The notes below the pieces were generated by a model. It was not told where the DNA came from, made no database searches, and worked only from the letters and a program-made list of their open reading frames with translations. Made by a program: the position numbers and the translations under genes. DNA of 64,000 nt, from assembly GCF_052857255.1 (NCBI RefSeq), contig NC_135497.1:183496204-183560203 (forward strand). Direction: 5' to 3'. Of the stretch, positions 35,101 through 45,600 are shown in pieces. How positions within the stretch are numbered: the first letter of the stretch is position 1; each line of letters begins with the position of its first letter. Source of the DNA: Amblyomma americanum (taxonomy: Eukaryota > Arthropoda > Arachnida > Ixodida > Ixodidae).

Positions 35101-35496
35101 TTCACTCGGCGCCACACTTTCATCCTTTGTTCATCGCTCGGGGCAGCAAAAGTGGAGACTTTCTTGCCCTTGTTTCTGGCTGAGACGTATCTTGACGTGC
35201 ACCCGGGCGCAAAGCAATGCGTTTGACGGTTGACACGTCACTCCATTGTTACCTGTGTGCTCAGGTCACGTTAAGGTTACAATGGGTAAACGTAATCAGA
35301 AAAAAAATGACTGCTAGCAACGCAGCAGGAAAACGTACAGCAGCAGAGGCGCATGCACCTCACAAACGTTCGCCAGCCGAACAGAGGCATCTAAGACGCG
35401 ACGCGCGCGCCACCTGTCAACAGTATGAATAACTACGACACACGCTTGCATGCACGGCCCGCTGCGAAACTCTCACCTCCCCTTCTAGCCACCGTA
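32168..35496 (-). mobile_element. P-element-like DNA transposon, complete ends, dead gene
   Basis: 3,329 bp bounded by 27-bp terminal inverted repeats identical at every position (32168-32194 and 35470-35496; they begin TACGGTGGCTAGAAGG). Between them lies a minus-strand THAP/P-type transposase. P elements typically have terminal repeats of about 31 bp and 8-bp target duplications. The flanks here share only 5 of 7 bases (gctgtgt/gccgtat), so the duplication is decayed or absent. The perfect ends contrast with the broken gene. This suggests moderately recent insertion, or mobilisation in trans. Confidence 0.8.
32821..35240 (-). pseudogene. P-element/THAP9-like transposase, several frameshifts and stops
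   Basis: Minus strand. A half THAP zinc finger at about 35222-35085 (HCFAPGCTSRYV with C-x4-C, then VWRRVNLIK) follows an ATG that is blocked by an immediate stop. The C-x2-H half was not found. Next come a coiled-coil (34905-34780) and the P-type RNase-H-like domain: GGILIDEKKLSESL with the first catalytic Asp, GFIEGFVDLG, then after a stop and frameshift DHCLVVLFQPFSG and YDASWNRSMW with the second Asp. The frame at 34175-33360 carries the conserved LSQDRLENLFCILRQMSGNN. The last part (33375-32821) has YYVAGYVARKML and a C-x2-C pair. The order matches THAP9 and P-element transposases. At least four disruptions make it a pseudogene unless some are introns. Confidence 0.88.
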
Positions 35497-35625
35497 GCCG
35501 TATAGCAGCGCGCAGAAAAATGACATGAAGTCGAACAAATGTCATTCGATGAGATTGGCATTAAGTTTGCCGTATGGCAGGGGTAGGCCGTGCCTGTCAG
35601 CGCCGTCTGGAGATATATAACTGCT

Positions 35626-36090
35626 TGGATTTTAAAGCGATGGTGTTAAGGATCCCGTTGTGCAGAAAATCCCGCACAGCCGTCGGCGCCGCCAGCGGCG
35701 GCGTTGTGTGTAAAAAATTCTCGGAGAAGCAATCTAGGTGGGCCACCTAGGTCACGTGACCTTGTGGCGTCAGCACACCTGCCCACCGGATGGTGAGCAA
35801 ACTGACCACCATGGTAGGTGGCAATTAAATCAATGACTGGTCGCGAGAGGTTGCTCGGGAAGAGCAACCTGGGCCGCCTAAGCCCCACCGGTGGTAGCAC
35901 TTGCCATCGCAGAGCAGAGGCGCATCGCTTAGCCGCTGCACCACTGAGCTAGCAGTGGTACGGGGACTTCCAGGGAACTGTGAATGCAAAGCCGAGAATG
36001 ACGAATTCCGCATATATGGTCGTCAACACATTAACGCTGTCGCTTTGTACCGTTAAGGCGAAGATTAAGTGCACCCCCTCTAAATTTTTA
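35626..36090. repeat. Palindrome-ended short interspersed family, copy 2
   Basis: Near full-length match to 6651-7110: ttttaaagcgatggtgttaagg start, gtgcagaaa, hairpin GGTTGCtcgggaagaGCAACC, ccccaccggtgg, cgagaatgacgaattccgcatatatg, and the ccgttaaggcgaagattaagtg end. On the minus strand TAGCTCAGTGG resembles a tRNA A box, so a tRNA-derived SINE origin is plausible. No clear B box is left. Confidence 0.7.
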
Positions 36091-36222
36091 TGTGCTTAGG
36101 CCTAGATTTTGCCTAATTACGCAAAGATGCCAACTGACTAATGCAACGTGCGAAAAAACACAGAAATGTCTGTCCACATGTCCTGTGTCCTTGTGTCATC
36201 GCGCTGCGGATTTTTCGCAAAG

Positions 36223-36466
36223 TATTTGTATTTATGTATTTAGGGGTGTTTAACGTCCCAAAGCGACTCATGCTATGAGGGACACCGTAGTTCAGGGCTC
36301 TGGAAATTTCTACCACGTGGGGTTCTTTCACGTGCACTGACATCGTACAGTACACGGGCCTCTAGAATTTCGCCTCCATCGAAATTCGAACGCCGCGGCC
36401 GGGATCGAACCCGCGTCTTTCGGGCCAGCAGTCGAGCACCATAACCACTCAGCCACCGCAGCGGCT
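36223..36466 (-). mobile_element. SINE (Ruka-like), full length
   Basis: Minus-strand copy with tRNA head (A and B boxes readable at 36462-36390), body and short tail. Flanked by a perfect 14-bp target duplication, gatttttcgcaaag, at 36209-36222 and 36467-36480. Confidence 0.92.
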
Positions 36467-36480
36467 GATTTTTCGCAAAG

Positions 36481-37158
36481 ATCAATAAGGCGCGAAACTT
36501 CGCGCCAGCTCTGCCCAGCTTTCGCGGTGACATTGCGAGGGAAGTTTCAAAAGCATACTGGCAATTTTCATGATCTAGAAGTGGCGCCACAACGAGTTCA
36601 GTATGACGGCGTTACGAAGGACTCATTCTGCGGCAGTCTAGGCAGAATAACGTTTGTTTTAGACTCATGATATTTGTATATGGTCGCAATCTTGTGTGAT
36701 GCAGTATTTAGTTTCTCGAGGGCGAGAAAGAATAGCCGATAGAAGAGAAATCGCCCTCTGGCGTTTGAAAATGGCTGGCGTGAAATCGAAGCGGAAGATG
36801 GTAGGCGCGCTTTGGAGAGAATTTAAGATCAATGACGTCGACGATGAATACTCTTGTACAGCGGCCGGTGAACTACAAAACCAGAAGTGCGATTGTTCGC
36901 ATTTAGTCCTACGGATAAGAAAGACCCAACGATTGTCATGCTGCTGGCACAGGAAACAAGACAAGAAAGTTAGGCAGTCACTGTCGCTGGAGTTTTAACT
37001 GGAGCGCAGCTCTTAAGCGCCCGTTCGTGCGTTGAGCGGTGTCCCGCGCCGTCGGCCTGTGCGTAACCTGCAGATCGAACGAGCAGCAAAGCGGAGGATG
37101 AAAGAACGAGCGCGGTGGAAGCGAACAGAGTACGAAGAGGAAAGCGGAAGAGTAGGGT
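36481..37158. other. Non-genic interval
   Basis: A 100-aa plus-strand frame (36696-36998) has no recognisable domain. Nothing else was seen. Confidence 0.35.
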
Positions 37159-37159
37159 A

Positions 37160-39480
37160 CGGATCCCCATTATACTAACTTGCTCCTCTGCTGACGACCA
37201 AGCGCGTGGATGTACTGAGTCCAAGACTCCAGCGCTTCAGCCTTCTTAAATATGATAACACAATTCCTCACACACCAGGGCACAAGCTATTCACAGCCGA
37301 CCTGTTGCCTCAAAAGCCGCAAAGGGGCACTGTTAAAGACAGTCACAGAGACCTCAAGAGCGCAGTGGAAGAGTTTGAAGCGCTAACCCTGGAGCACCTG
37401 CCAGCATCACGTCAGATGCTAGACAGAATCAAGCTAATCATCTAAGCAGACCCTACGCTAAGCCCAGTGACGACCTTAGAAACCACAGCATGGCCTACGG
37501 TACATGGTCTAGCACCAGACCTCAAGCGTTATGCAGAAGGGGCAAGTGAATTTTCACTAGTTGAAGGCAGGGACCCCGGAACAGGGGGGGGGGCAAGGGG
37601 GGCAAGGAGGCGGCCGCCCTCACCCAGTCCCCAATTGCTTGCACTTGGATCAGATTTGTGACAATTGCAAAACTTCAGTTCTAGGACTATTTTAATGCAA
37701 AGCGCAGTGGAGCTGAGCTACTTGGCTTCGTAGCCAGATGTAAAGCATTTCGTATATGAGTAGCCTAAACCAGTCATGTCCCAACAGGAGTCGACTGTCT
37801 GGCCCGCGTACATCATCATGATTACCAGAATTTAAACTATGCACAAACTTTTTTAATCAATTGATCACTTCTCGTGATCACATTCTCGTGATCACTTCTC
37901 GTGAGCACATTTATAAGCTGCCCATTTCAGTTCGTTTTATATTGCCGTGAATCGTTGCCCCGTTTGATATGACATTTTCAGAAGCGCTAAAACACCGAGG
38001 ACGCAGAGGGAACAGACAGGGACAGACAGAGCACACGGCTTTATCATTTTGTTTTGTAATGCTAGATGCAACCAGACTTACCTGTATTGATCGTGGCCAC
38101 GTGCAAATGCTTCCGCATTTTTCCAGTTTGTTGTAAATTCAGTTGGTTATCTGGAAGGCTCCTTGTCAGCTTTAAATTGAGCGCGGCCATGAACTGCAGG
38201 CATTCAGTTCGATGACCGCCCACCGCGCTTGTGACTATTGCCACCGCCGAGTCATTCAGTTCTTTGTGTGCGAGAGTCAGTCCCTTAAATAGTTTCCTTT
38301 GGAAGCCTTTTCGTTGTCTTCCTGACTGGTGGAGTGTGTTCACCACGAAGTGACAGTTTGCATCAACCTTTGGACATTGAAAAAAATAATAAAAATATAA
38401 AATTGATTATGTAAATGAGCACTAAATAAATAAATAAATAACAAAATAAGCTCGAAGTGTTGCCCTCCCGCTCAGATAAAGTTCCGGAGTCCCTGGTTGA
38501 AGGTCTACTTTTCAAAAGTGACAGACTTATTCCACCAAGCCTCAGGCTTCATGAAGCTCACATGGACACAACTCAGTGTCTTGCAAGAGCAAGGCAATCT
38601 GTATGGTTGCCCGGCATTGGAGAAGAGAAGATTATGTGCTGAAATGTCAGGTGTGCCAAGGACACAGGAAGCTTCCCACTGAACCTCTTCTCCAAACACC
38701 ACTGCCTGCGTATCTGTGGGATACCGTCTGCATCGATCTTATTTCAATGGAAGGGAAAGAATACATCGTAGTTGCGGATTGCTATTCAAGAGTCTTTGAG
38801 CTCGAGAAACTGAATGGTACAACTACAAGAGATGTTATCCGCGTTCTGGAACCTATCATGACACGATGTGTAGCGCCAAGAACAGTTCGCATGGACAATG
38901 GTACGCAGTTTACCTCATTTGAGTTCAAGCAATTGATGAAACGATTGGGCTCAGACCACATAACCTCAAGTCCATATTATGTCCAAAGTAACGGCATGGC
39001 TAAACGCTCAGTACAAACAGCCAAGCAGCTCCTGAAGAAACCTCCAAACATAAATATGACACTGCTGTTCCACAGAGCCACCCCAGCAGCGGAAGGCTTC
39101 TCGCGAGCAGAACATCAATGGGACGCCGCATCAACACAACTCTGCCATCCACCACCAAAATGCTTGTGCCGAAGTGGGATGACAGTGAGTTCAGAAGCAA
39201 GAATGCAGCGTACAATTCCCAAGTTCACCGCACCTACAGTATGCGGCATAGAACACGAAGTAAGGAACGCATCTCTCCGAAGACAGCCGTGCGAATCCGA
39301 AGTGGAGCAGTATCCTACGGGACCTTAACACAACCAGCGTGTCAACCAAGGTCGTATCTGGTACAGACATCGACAGGGCTGACACGGCGCACAGGCAAGC
39401 ACGTGCAGCCCGTGACAGCCACAAGAAGCGGACGTCAGTGCCGTCCTCCAAGCCGTCTTGACCTGTAGCCTGCTTTTCCG
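37160..39480 (+). pseudogene. Ty3/gypsy LTR retrotransposon, 3' part of pol (RNase H end and integrase), broken
   Basis: The first block (37170-37570) is the RNase H and connection end: LTTKRVDVLSPRLQRF, HTPGHKLFTADLL, LEHLPASRQML. After an insertion, integrase resumes at about 38457: VEGLLFKSDRLIPPSL, HEAHMDTTQCLARARQSVWL (zinc-binding region), then core motifs DTVCIDLI, RMDNGTQFTS and SSPYYVQSNGMAKRSVQTAK. The central Asp and the DNGTQF Asp are visible. The C-terminal tail (39118-39468) has MGRRINTTLP and RSYLVQTSTG, as in K02A2.6-like gypsy elements. Frameshifts near 38630 and 39110 separate the blocks. Gag, protease and RT are absent. Confidence 0.87.
37569..38479. other. Insertion inside the gypsy pol remnant, identity unknown
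   Basis: About 0.9 kb separates two halves of pol that both carry SLVEG. The DNA reads ctagttgaagg on the left and ctggttgaagg on the right, a possible target duplication of about 11 bp. The inserted DNA has a G-run near 37582-37590, a (AAAT)n stretch at 38424-38442 that could be a retroposon tail, and an unrecognised 94-aa minus-strand frame at 38346-38062. Confidence 0.45.
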
Positions 39481-39720
39481 AAGAAATGGGGGTGCCGTGG
39501 ACTAAAGAACACCGACCATGGCGACAACACATGGCAAGTGGTCGTGACAACAGTCGTACGCGCGGGTGGGGCTACAGACACGCTGGAGCTAATGAGTAGG
39601 GAACGACCGTATGTATTGTTCCTCTGTCACCGTCTGACCGCGCCGGAATAAATGGTTGTTGTGAACTCAGTGCCATCGCGTGCATAGCAACACTCGGCTA
39701 CGGCAGTATGCGAGCACAAG
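39481..39720 (+). other. Probable 3' untranslated/LTR remnant of the gypsy element
   Basis: Directly follows the pol tail stop. It contains a polyadenylation-type GGAATAAATGG near 39647. No matching 5' LTR exists in the window, so the ends cannot be fixed. The next 400 bases (39720-40110) show nothing recognisable. Confidence 0.4.
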
Positions 39721-40114
39721 GGACCAGAAATATGGGTTCAGTAAAGGTTTCAGTCACCTGCGTGCGACCATTGTGTGTAGGGAGACCGCTCTGTGCCTGC
39801 CATCGGAGCGATGCTCGCCACCACAACGTTAACTCATCTTCACACAAGAGCGTCGTATGTCTGTGCAGATTATGTGACCGTTGCCGAACCGTTTAATTCT
39901 GTTTCGATTATTATCTTGCCGCTATAATCGACAAGCCCGAAAGTCAGAGACTGCCAGAATTACTAGTTACCGAGCATATTAGCATGTGTGAGAGGGAAAT
40001 AGCGGAGAAAGACCTATTTCTATTTCCGAAGCTCGCGTTGAGGGCTGTGCGAGAGAAAACTATTCAACGCCGCATGTCCGGCCCAAACAAAACGCACGTA
40101 CGACGGAATTTTTT

Positions 40115-40603
40115 GTCGCGCATCTGTAGCACGACACAATCTTGTGTCGCAAGACAAGCTTTCTTGTGCCTTGTGTCGTGCGACAGAGGTTCGTGTCGTG
40201 GGTTCTTTCGCGCGACAAAGGTGTTTGTAGTAGGTTCTGCCGCACAACATACATCTTTCCTGTATTTCGTTGTGCGAAGAAGGTCTCTGTGGCAGCATTT
40301 GTCGCGCGATACGTTTCTGCCGCAGGTACTGTCGTGCGACAGCGGAAGTCGTGCCGCGCGAGAGACTGCGTGCCTCAACAGAGTTGCCTGTCGTGGGTTC
40401 AGTCGCGCGACAGACTTCTAGCAAGCCTATTTTCTTGCGACAAAAGTGCATGTCGTGCGGCCTGTCACGCGACACAACAGCTTGTCGTGGGATGTGCCGC
40501 ACGACAGATGACTGTCGTGGGATGTGTCGCGCGAAAGATACCTGTCGAGGATTGGGTCGCGCGACAGATACCTATCGTGGGATGTGTCGTATACGACAGA
40601 TTC
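40115..40603. repeat. Minisatellite with GTCGCGCGAC palindromes, 30-bp basic unit
   Basis: The last four units start at about 40481, 40512, 40542 and 40572 and read ctgtcgtgggatgtgtcgcg... with period 30-31. Earlier units are more diverged but keep the tgtcgtg...tcgcgcgaca pattern. Each unit includes a self-complementary TGTCGCGCGACA or a variant. The 3n period keeps several frames open on both strands, so the overlapping 104-174-codon ORFs are artefacts. Confidence 0.8.
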
Positions 40604-40619
40604 CTGGTGAGGGTAATTG

Positions 40620-41235
40620 TTTTACTGCAGAATTATAGAAATACTGTCGTGCCGTCGTGTGCGTGACAGCGACAAGATCAGATTTACCAAAGATGCGTTA
40701 GAGCACGTTTATTGTGGCGAGACGCGAAGTGGTTGCGAGGGGCTCTGGTTTGTTGGTGACGAGCACCGAGCGAAATGAAGTGCTATTTCACATTGGCTAG
40801 TCGAGTTTACAACTCGTTTCCCGCGATCTGGCTCTCTCTCCGAACGAGAATTGGCGTAGAGGAGAGGCACTGCTCGAGCACCCACTTGATTCCCTTCTGT
40901 TCCCACATGACAGTGTGACGAAAGTAGTGCATGCTCAAGAGTAATGCGGCTTTGAAAGCCAAGAAAGCTGCAATGCACAAGCGACGAAGCCAGCGGTGCC
41001 TGCCTATCTGCATGTGCTTGCGGTGGCGGCATGTAGCCAGCCACGACAGCGCCTGCACACCAATCGCCGTGCGCAAGTCGAATGGTGCTACTGAAAGTCA
41101 GTGTCCTCCTGGCTGCTGTGACGTGTTCATCAAGCCATGCAACATACTGTACTGCTACTACTACATGCGCAGAAAAGGCCAAGGACACAATGCCTGGATG
41201 TTGTGCTCCTCAGTGATCCAACCATTCGATAAATG
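40620..41235. other. Non-genic interval
   Basis: Overlapping frames on both strands (for example 40709-41188 minus and 40931-41353 plus) show no recognisable domain. Confidence 0.3.
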
Positions 41236-41240
41236 GTTGG

Positions 41241-42115
41241 AGGATGTTCCATTTTTATTTTTATTTATTTTTTATTTTCAACATACTGTCAACCCCAACC
41301 GGGATTTTTACAGGGGTGGGTGGATGTCAAAAAAATACCCATCTTCCAGATAAAAACAATTATAGAACAGTAAGCAGTTGTACAATAATAAGGATGGGTC
41401 TACTTAAATCAAGACAAGAACAAACAAATTCGGGGTAATCAGTTATACAGAACACAGTATATATCACGAACATTTTAAGAATATTTAGTCAGTTTTGTGG
41501 CAGCATACTCAGCTCGGCAAGCTTTAAAAATTTGAGGACTGTCGGCTGCATTACAATCGAAGCGTAAAGGGCATTCCATTCGCGCACTGCTCGCGGAAAA
41601 AAGGAAAAATAGAATGTGCTATTGCAACAAAAAAATTCTTCAAGTGTAAGAGGGTGTTTTTGGCGGGTGATTCTGGAGTGGCTCATATTGACGAAGTCTT
41701 CAGAGTTATGCTTAAATGAATTGTGCAGAAGAAAGTATAGCAATTTCAAGCGGTGCAGTTTCGATCGGTTAGATAAAGGCTGAAGACCTGCGCGATGCAA
41801 ATGTTCAGTAGGTGAATCTGTGCGCCTGTACTGGTTATAGATAAATCGCGCAGCTTTTCGCTGCACACTTTCCAGCGCGGCTACGCTAGTGCCTGTATAC
41901 GGGAACCATGTAATGTTAGCATATTCTAATACCGGGCGTATAAGTGTAGTGTATGCCAGAAGCTTTATCTCGGGAGGCGAGTTTTTCAAGGCACGTTTGA
42001 GAAAAAACAGCTTGTTCATTTCCTTATTTGCTACATACTGAACGCGCGTTGTCCAGTTCAGGTCGGATGAGATAAGGATGAGATAAAGGAGGCTTCTGTG
42101 GCTGGTGCGGATCAA
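41241..42115 (-). pseudogene. Non-LTR retrotransposon (Jockey/CR1-L2-like), C-terminal RT end with 3' tail
   Basis: The minus-strand frame 42115-41489 (208 codons) matches the end of Jockey/CR1-type RT proteins: ISSDLNWTTRVQYVANK, KLLAYTTLIRPVLEYANITW, LESVQRKAARFIYNQY, LHRLKLLYFLL. It ends at a normal stop. A 3' untranslated part follows and closes with an A-rich tail (aaaataaaaaataaataaaa, complement of about 41240-41278), as expected for target-primed insertion. The catalytic RT core is missing because the copy is 5'-truncated. Confidence 0.85.
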
Positions 42116-42915
42116 GCGCGAGAAGTGACAACCGACGAACTCCTCATGTGTCTGTAGTGTACGTGCCGCATTTTTGTGCAGTGCTGTTTTTGTTGCGAAT
42201 TACCGCTTTTGCGTTTAGCCAGCTAAGTGCACAACTTTTGTATTGGTCAGATGTCATTTCCACACTATTCGTCTTGCTCGGTGTAAAAAAACGCACGCTT
42301 CAGCGCCGAACCGGCCATTGCCTGCCGCTTGCCTGTTTGCACCCGAAATTGCATGACACGATGTTTCCGCTCGTGAATGCTTACCAAACGTGCTTTCGCC
42401 GCTTCTGTTCATTAGAAAGTAAGTCCCTTTACGAGGCCCTTGTCAGCGAACCGCGGCCGGCACGAATCAAGGCACAGAGTACGAGAACAAGCGAGGGCAC
42501 ATACGTAAGCTGTCGCAATTACTGTACATCTGGGTCGTCTCGTAACCAAGAGGGATCAATTTACGTAAGTTTTTTTTAGTTTTTGACACTTGTGCCGCGT
42601 TGGGTAGCTTGCGCTGCCTGTTGTTACGTTTGGAGACGCCAACATGCCAAGAATATTCAAGCCACTGGGAATCATCAATCTAGCGAGGCTTCAAAGGGCC
42701 GTCGATGTGGTTGCAGCGCTACGAGTGCAGGTGGTGGCGTCTACAAGGGTCCTCCCCCCCCCCCCCCCTGCTGTTTACGGGGTGAAACGGCTCCCCGCTG
42801 TCTGAGAACGGCTTTGGTGAACCTGTCTTTTGTTCTCAACGCCGGACCCACCCGGGACATTTTTCTCCCGGAGGGGACGACGGGGGAGCCGGCGAGCGGC
42901 GGAACTGCAAATGAG
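42116..42915. other. Non-genic interval
   Basis: A 143-aa plus-strand frame (42148-42579) has no recognisable domain. A C-run lies at 42755-42770. Confidence 0.3.
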
Positions 42916-42919
42916 CCGT

Positions 42920-43495
42920 GACAAATGCGGCCGGGTTTGACTAAGCCAACGTCTCCGGAATCCTCGTGCTTCGAAAACAACTTCGTCTTAGACTGTGCTT
43001 TCCCACGCTCTACGTGAAAGCTTCTGCGAACTGCGGTGGGATCCATTCGCCCCCACGCTACCGCTGTGAAGTGCAGGTGACTGACCTTCGACGCTCTCAA
43101 TGGGACCCCCTTCGGGCTATTCATCACTGAAGCCTGGACAGCGCGGACACTAATCTGCCAGAAGTGGCAAGAGTGTGTGGCTGGGGGCGGACCCGGAAGA
43201 CTGGACACGTGATCTACATCACAGTGATTCGACGCATTTTTAATGAACTAGATTCCCCAACTAGGGACCTGGGGACAGCGGATCCTATTTAAGCAGCGAT
43301 CTGGCGTGTGTTCGAGAGCTCCCGATTCACTCTTTCAATCTTTGTATAAATGTAAATAAACCCTTCAGTCTCTTCTTTACCTCGAAGACCCCCTCATCTC
43401 TTCGTTAACCCCACTACAGCAGTCTCCCGATCCGGAACCCGGGGACACCGACCTTGGCGAGAGACGGCACAGCCGAACAAGGGGCCCGCATCTAA
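42920..43495 (+). promoter_or_regulatory. LTR-like promoter and polyadenylation module (possible solo LTR)
   Basis: Order of signals on the plus strand: tatttaagc TATA-like at about 43290, a stretch suited to initiation (gagctcccgattcactc), then gtaAATAAAccc at about 43355 and a U/C-rich downstream part. This compact order within about 150 bases is typical of a retrotransposon LTR. A TG start near 42920 and an AACA end near 43492 are guesses. No flanking duplication or internal region was seen. Confidence 0.4.
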
Positions 43496-43499
43496 CACT

Positions 43500-44940
43500 G
43501 TTAGCCCGATGCTTCGTCCAAGGACGCCGCTTTAAGTCAGTAAATGAGAAAACAGAATATGTTGTTATGTGCAGATTGGGGCGCTCATTCGAGTAATTCG
43601 ACTGATATATTTGGAGTAATTTGTTTTCTTGTGTGCTGTGTTCATTGTTTTCATTCTCGAGCAGGAAATGTGGGGCTAATTCCAATAACAAATTCATCTG
43701 CATGCTCATTTCGAAGACAAGAGCTTAGAACAAAACTGCGCGGACAGATGGAAGAAGCAAAACTTGTGCTGGAGTTCCGCGAATGTTTTGCTTCGAAGCC
43801 TGAATTCGGCATCTATGTATATACGCAATCGCAACTGTTTTGTCAATTATACAGTCATCTATTTAACATAGATGTCTATACTTTCAAAAAGTGCAATAAT
43901 GTTCACGTTCCCATAAAGAGAAATATTGGTAACTTTGTGTGTTTTCACAATCACTGAATAAGTGATTCCGTGTCTGTTCGGCTAACAGTTTATGTGTTCA
44001 TCTAGGTATACCCAGACGAACAGGCGAGTGCTTGTATTTCATTACTGGTGCTGATAATCTTTGTTTCTTCAAAACGTGCGACAAAAGACGCTATGTAGTT
44101 GACCGCATCTGCTCAGTTTTCTTACCCATCCATTGCACTCACTTGTATTGGGACAGCTAAAAATTTAAAAAAAGAGCGCCAATCAAGATTGGACAGAAAT
44201 CACCCAATGCGTTTCAGCAATTCTAATCAACTTGGTAGTTTGAAATTAACTACAAAAGAAGTGAAGAGAATTAAATGCTTTCAACTGAGGGAGGCGTGGT
44301 CTAAAATAAATTTTCAAACTCCCCCAACGCAGTGGATTGTAGCATTTTTCAAGCATTTTGTTCGCCCGGAGATTAAACATGCGTAAGACGGACAAAACCA
44401 ATGGGTCTGCCAACACCCGCGGTGGTTTTCAGAGTATGCCTTTACATAACCGTCATCGAGATTTAACTCATCTTAAAAGCGACTCGAAACTTTTTGTTGC
44501 ATGCTCTTCTGCTTAGTAACGCTTCCCTTTATTGTAATCTATCGCAAACCTCGGTAAATAAACGTTATCAGGAATTTTTTTTCCTCTGGTTTTCTAGGAG
44601 GATGGTCGCTTGACGCGAGTAAGCTAATTGACGACACAAATTTATGTTGGGGTGGAGTGCTGCTTCGATGCACCAATGGGGTCAGTGCATAAGACATAGG
44701 TTTTGAACTATAACGAGAAATTCTAGAGAAGCTTCACTGACATAATGGCGCATATCTTGCATACCCGCTTTCCTTGTTACCGTCGACGCCTTGACGTTCG
44801 ATGCTTGTCCCGTTTTTAAAAGCAGAAGGCTCTCCTACGAAATTTAGTATTCTATTCCCATGTAAAATAAAAGCGCACCACAAGACGCGCAGACAAAGTA
44901 TGCGGGACGTGCGTGCTGCGCTGTGCTTGGTATGAATAAC
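43500..44940. other. Non-genic interval
   Basis: Frames of 137 aa (43544-43957) and 95 aa (44099-44386) on the plus strand have no recognised domain. Confidence 0.3.
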
Positions 44941-45003
44941 CTTTTATGCGAAGCATAATAGGGACACTACTTAGCTCAACCATAGCCCAGCCTGGCGCGG
45001 CCA

Positions 45004-45398
45004 CGACCACCAAGGCTAACTCCCGCTCCTCTCGCTAGGGGCGCTGCAGCTGAGCACGTGGTCTGACGTCACGACAGCTGAGGAGAGACGGGGCTCAACT
45101 CGCGCGGTCGCCGCGCGGCCGCGACCACCAAGGCTAACTCCCGCTCCTCCCGCTAGGGGCACTGCAGCCGAGCACGTGGTCTGAGGGTCACACCAGCTGA
45201 GGAGAGACTGGGCTCAACTCGCGCGGTCGCCGCGCGGTTGCGACCACCAAGGCTAACTCCCGCTCCTCCCGCTAGGGGCGCTGCAGCCGAGCACGTGGTC
45301 TAACGTCACGACGGCTGTGGAGAAACGGGGCTCAACTCGCGCGGTCGCCGCGCGGCCGTGACCACCAAGGCTAACTACCGCTCCTCCTGCTAGGGGGC
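45004..45398 (+). repeat. Tandem array, unit 118-119 bp, 3.3 copies, rich in E-box/CRE motifs
   Basis: Units start at 45004, 45122, 45241 and 45359 with c/tgaccaccaaggctaac. Each full unit has agcacgtggtct (E-box CACGTG). Unit 1 adds TGACGTCA (45064-45071) and CAGCTG (45075-45080); units 2 and 3 carry degraded versions. Each unit also has a gcgcggtcgccgcgcgg hairpin. The fourth, partial unit leads into a TATA box. An 11-bp inverted pair, atgcgaagcat (44946-44956 and 45482-45492), brackets the whole. Confidence 0.88.
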
Positions 45399-45417
45399 GA
45401 TTGTCGTCGCGGCATTG

Positions 45418-45424
45418 TATAAAA
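45418..45424 (+). promoter_or_regulatory. TATA box (TATAAAA) downstream of the tandem array
   Basis: TATAAAAG in a GC-rich context, 20 bases after the last partial array unit. Transcription would begin near 45450. No coding frame is evident before the Harbinger element at 45601, so the product is unknown. It could be a retroelement LTR promoter or a non-coding RNA promoter. Confidence 0.5.
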
Positions 45425-45600
45425 GAGCCCCGCTCCTCACGCCGAGGCAGTCATACAGCGAGATGCCGCCTACAGACAGGGATGCTTCGCATCCTAGGCT
45501 TAACCTTAGCTAAGCCAGTCCATTTTTGTTTACAACGTCAGCGCTATATAAGCATGGACTGGTCACCGCTACGGCCGTCGGGGTATAAAGCTCTCACCAG

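Noticed and set aside
40440..40605. CRISPR-like repeats
   Set aside because: The 30-bp units are contiguous with no spacers, and the DNA is eukaryotic.
40142..40666. 174-codon plus-strand ORF and overlapping minus ORFs
   Set aside because: Open in several frames because the minisatellite period is a multiple of three. There is no domain.
40709..41188. 159-codon minus-strand ORF
   Set aside because: Competing frames on both strands and no recognisable motif. Considered as a Harbinger fragment but no catalytic or helix-turn-helix pattern was found.
42148..42579. 143-codon plus-strand ORF as a gene
   Set aside because: No domain, and it directly abuts a LINE 5' truncation point. Considered chance.
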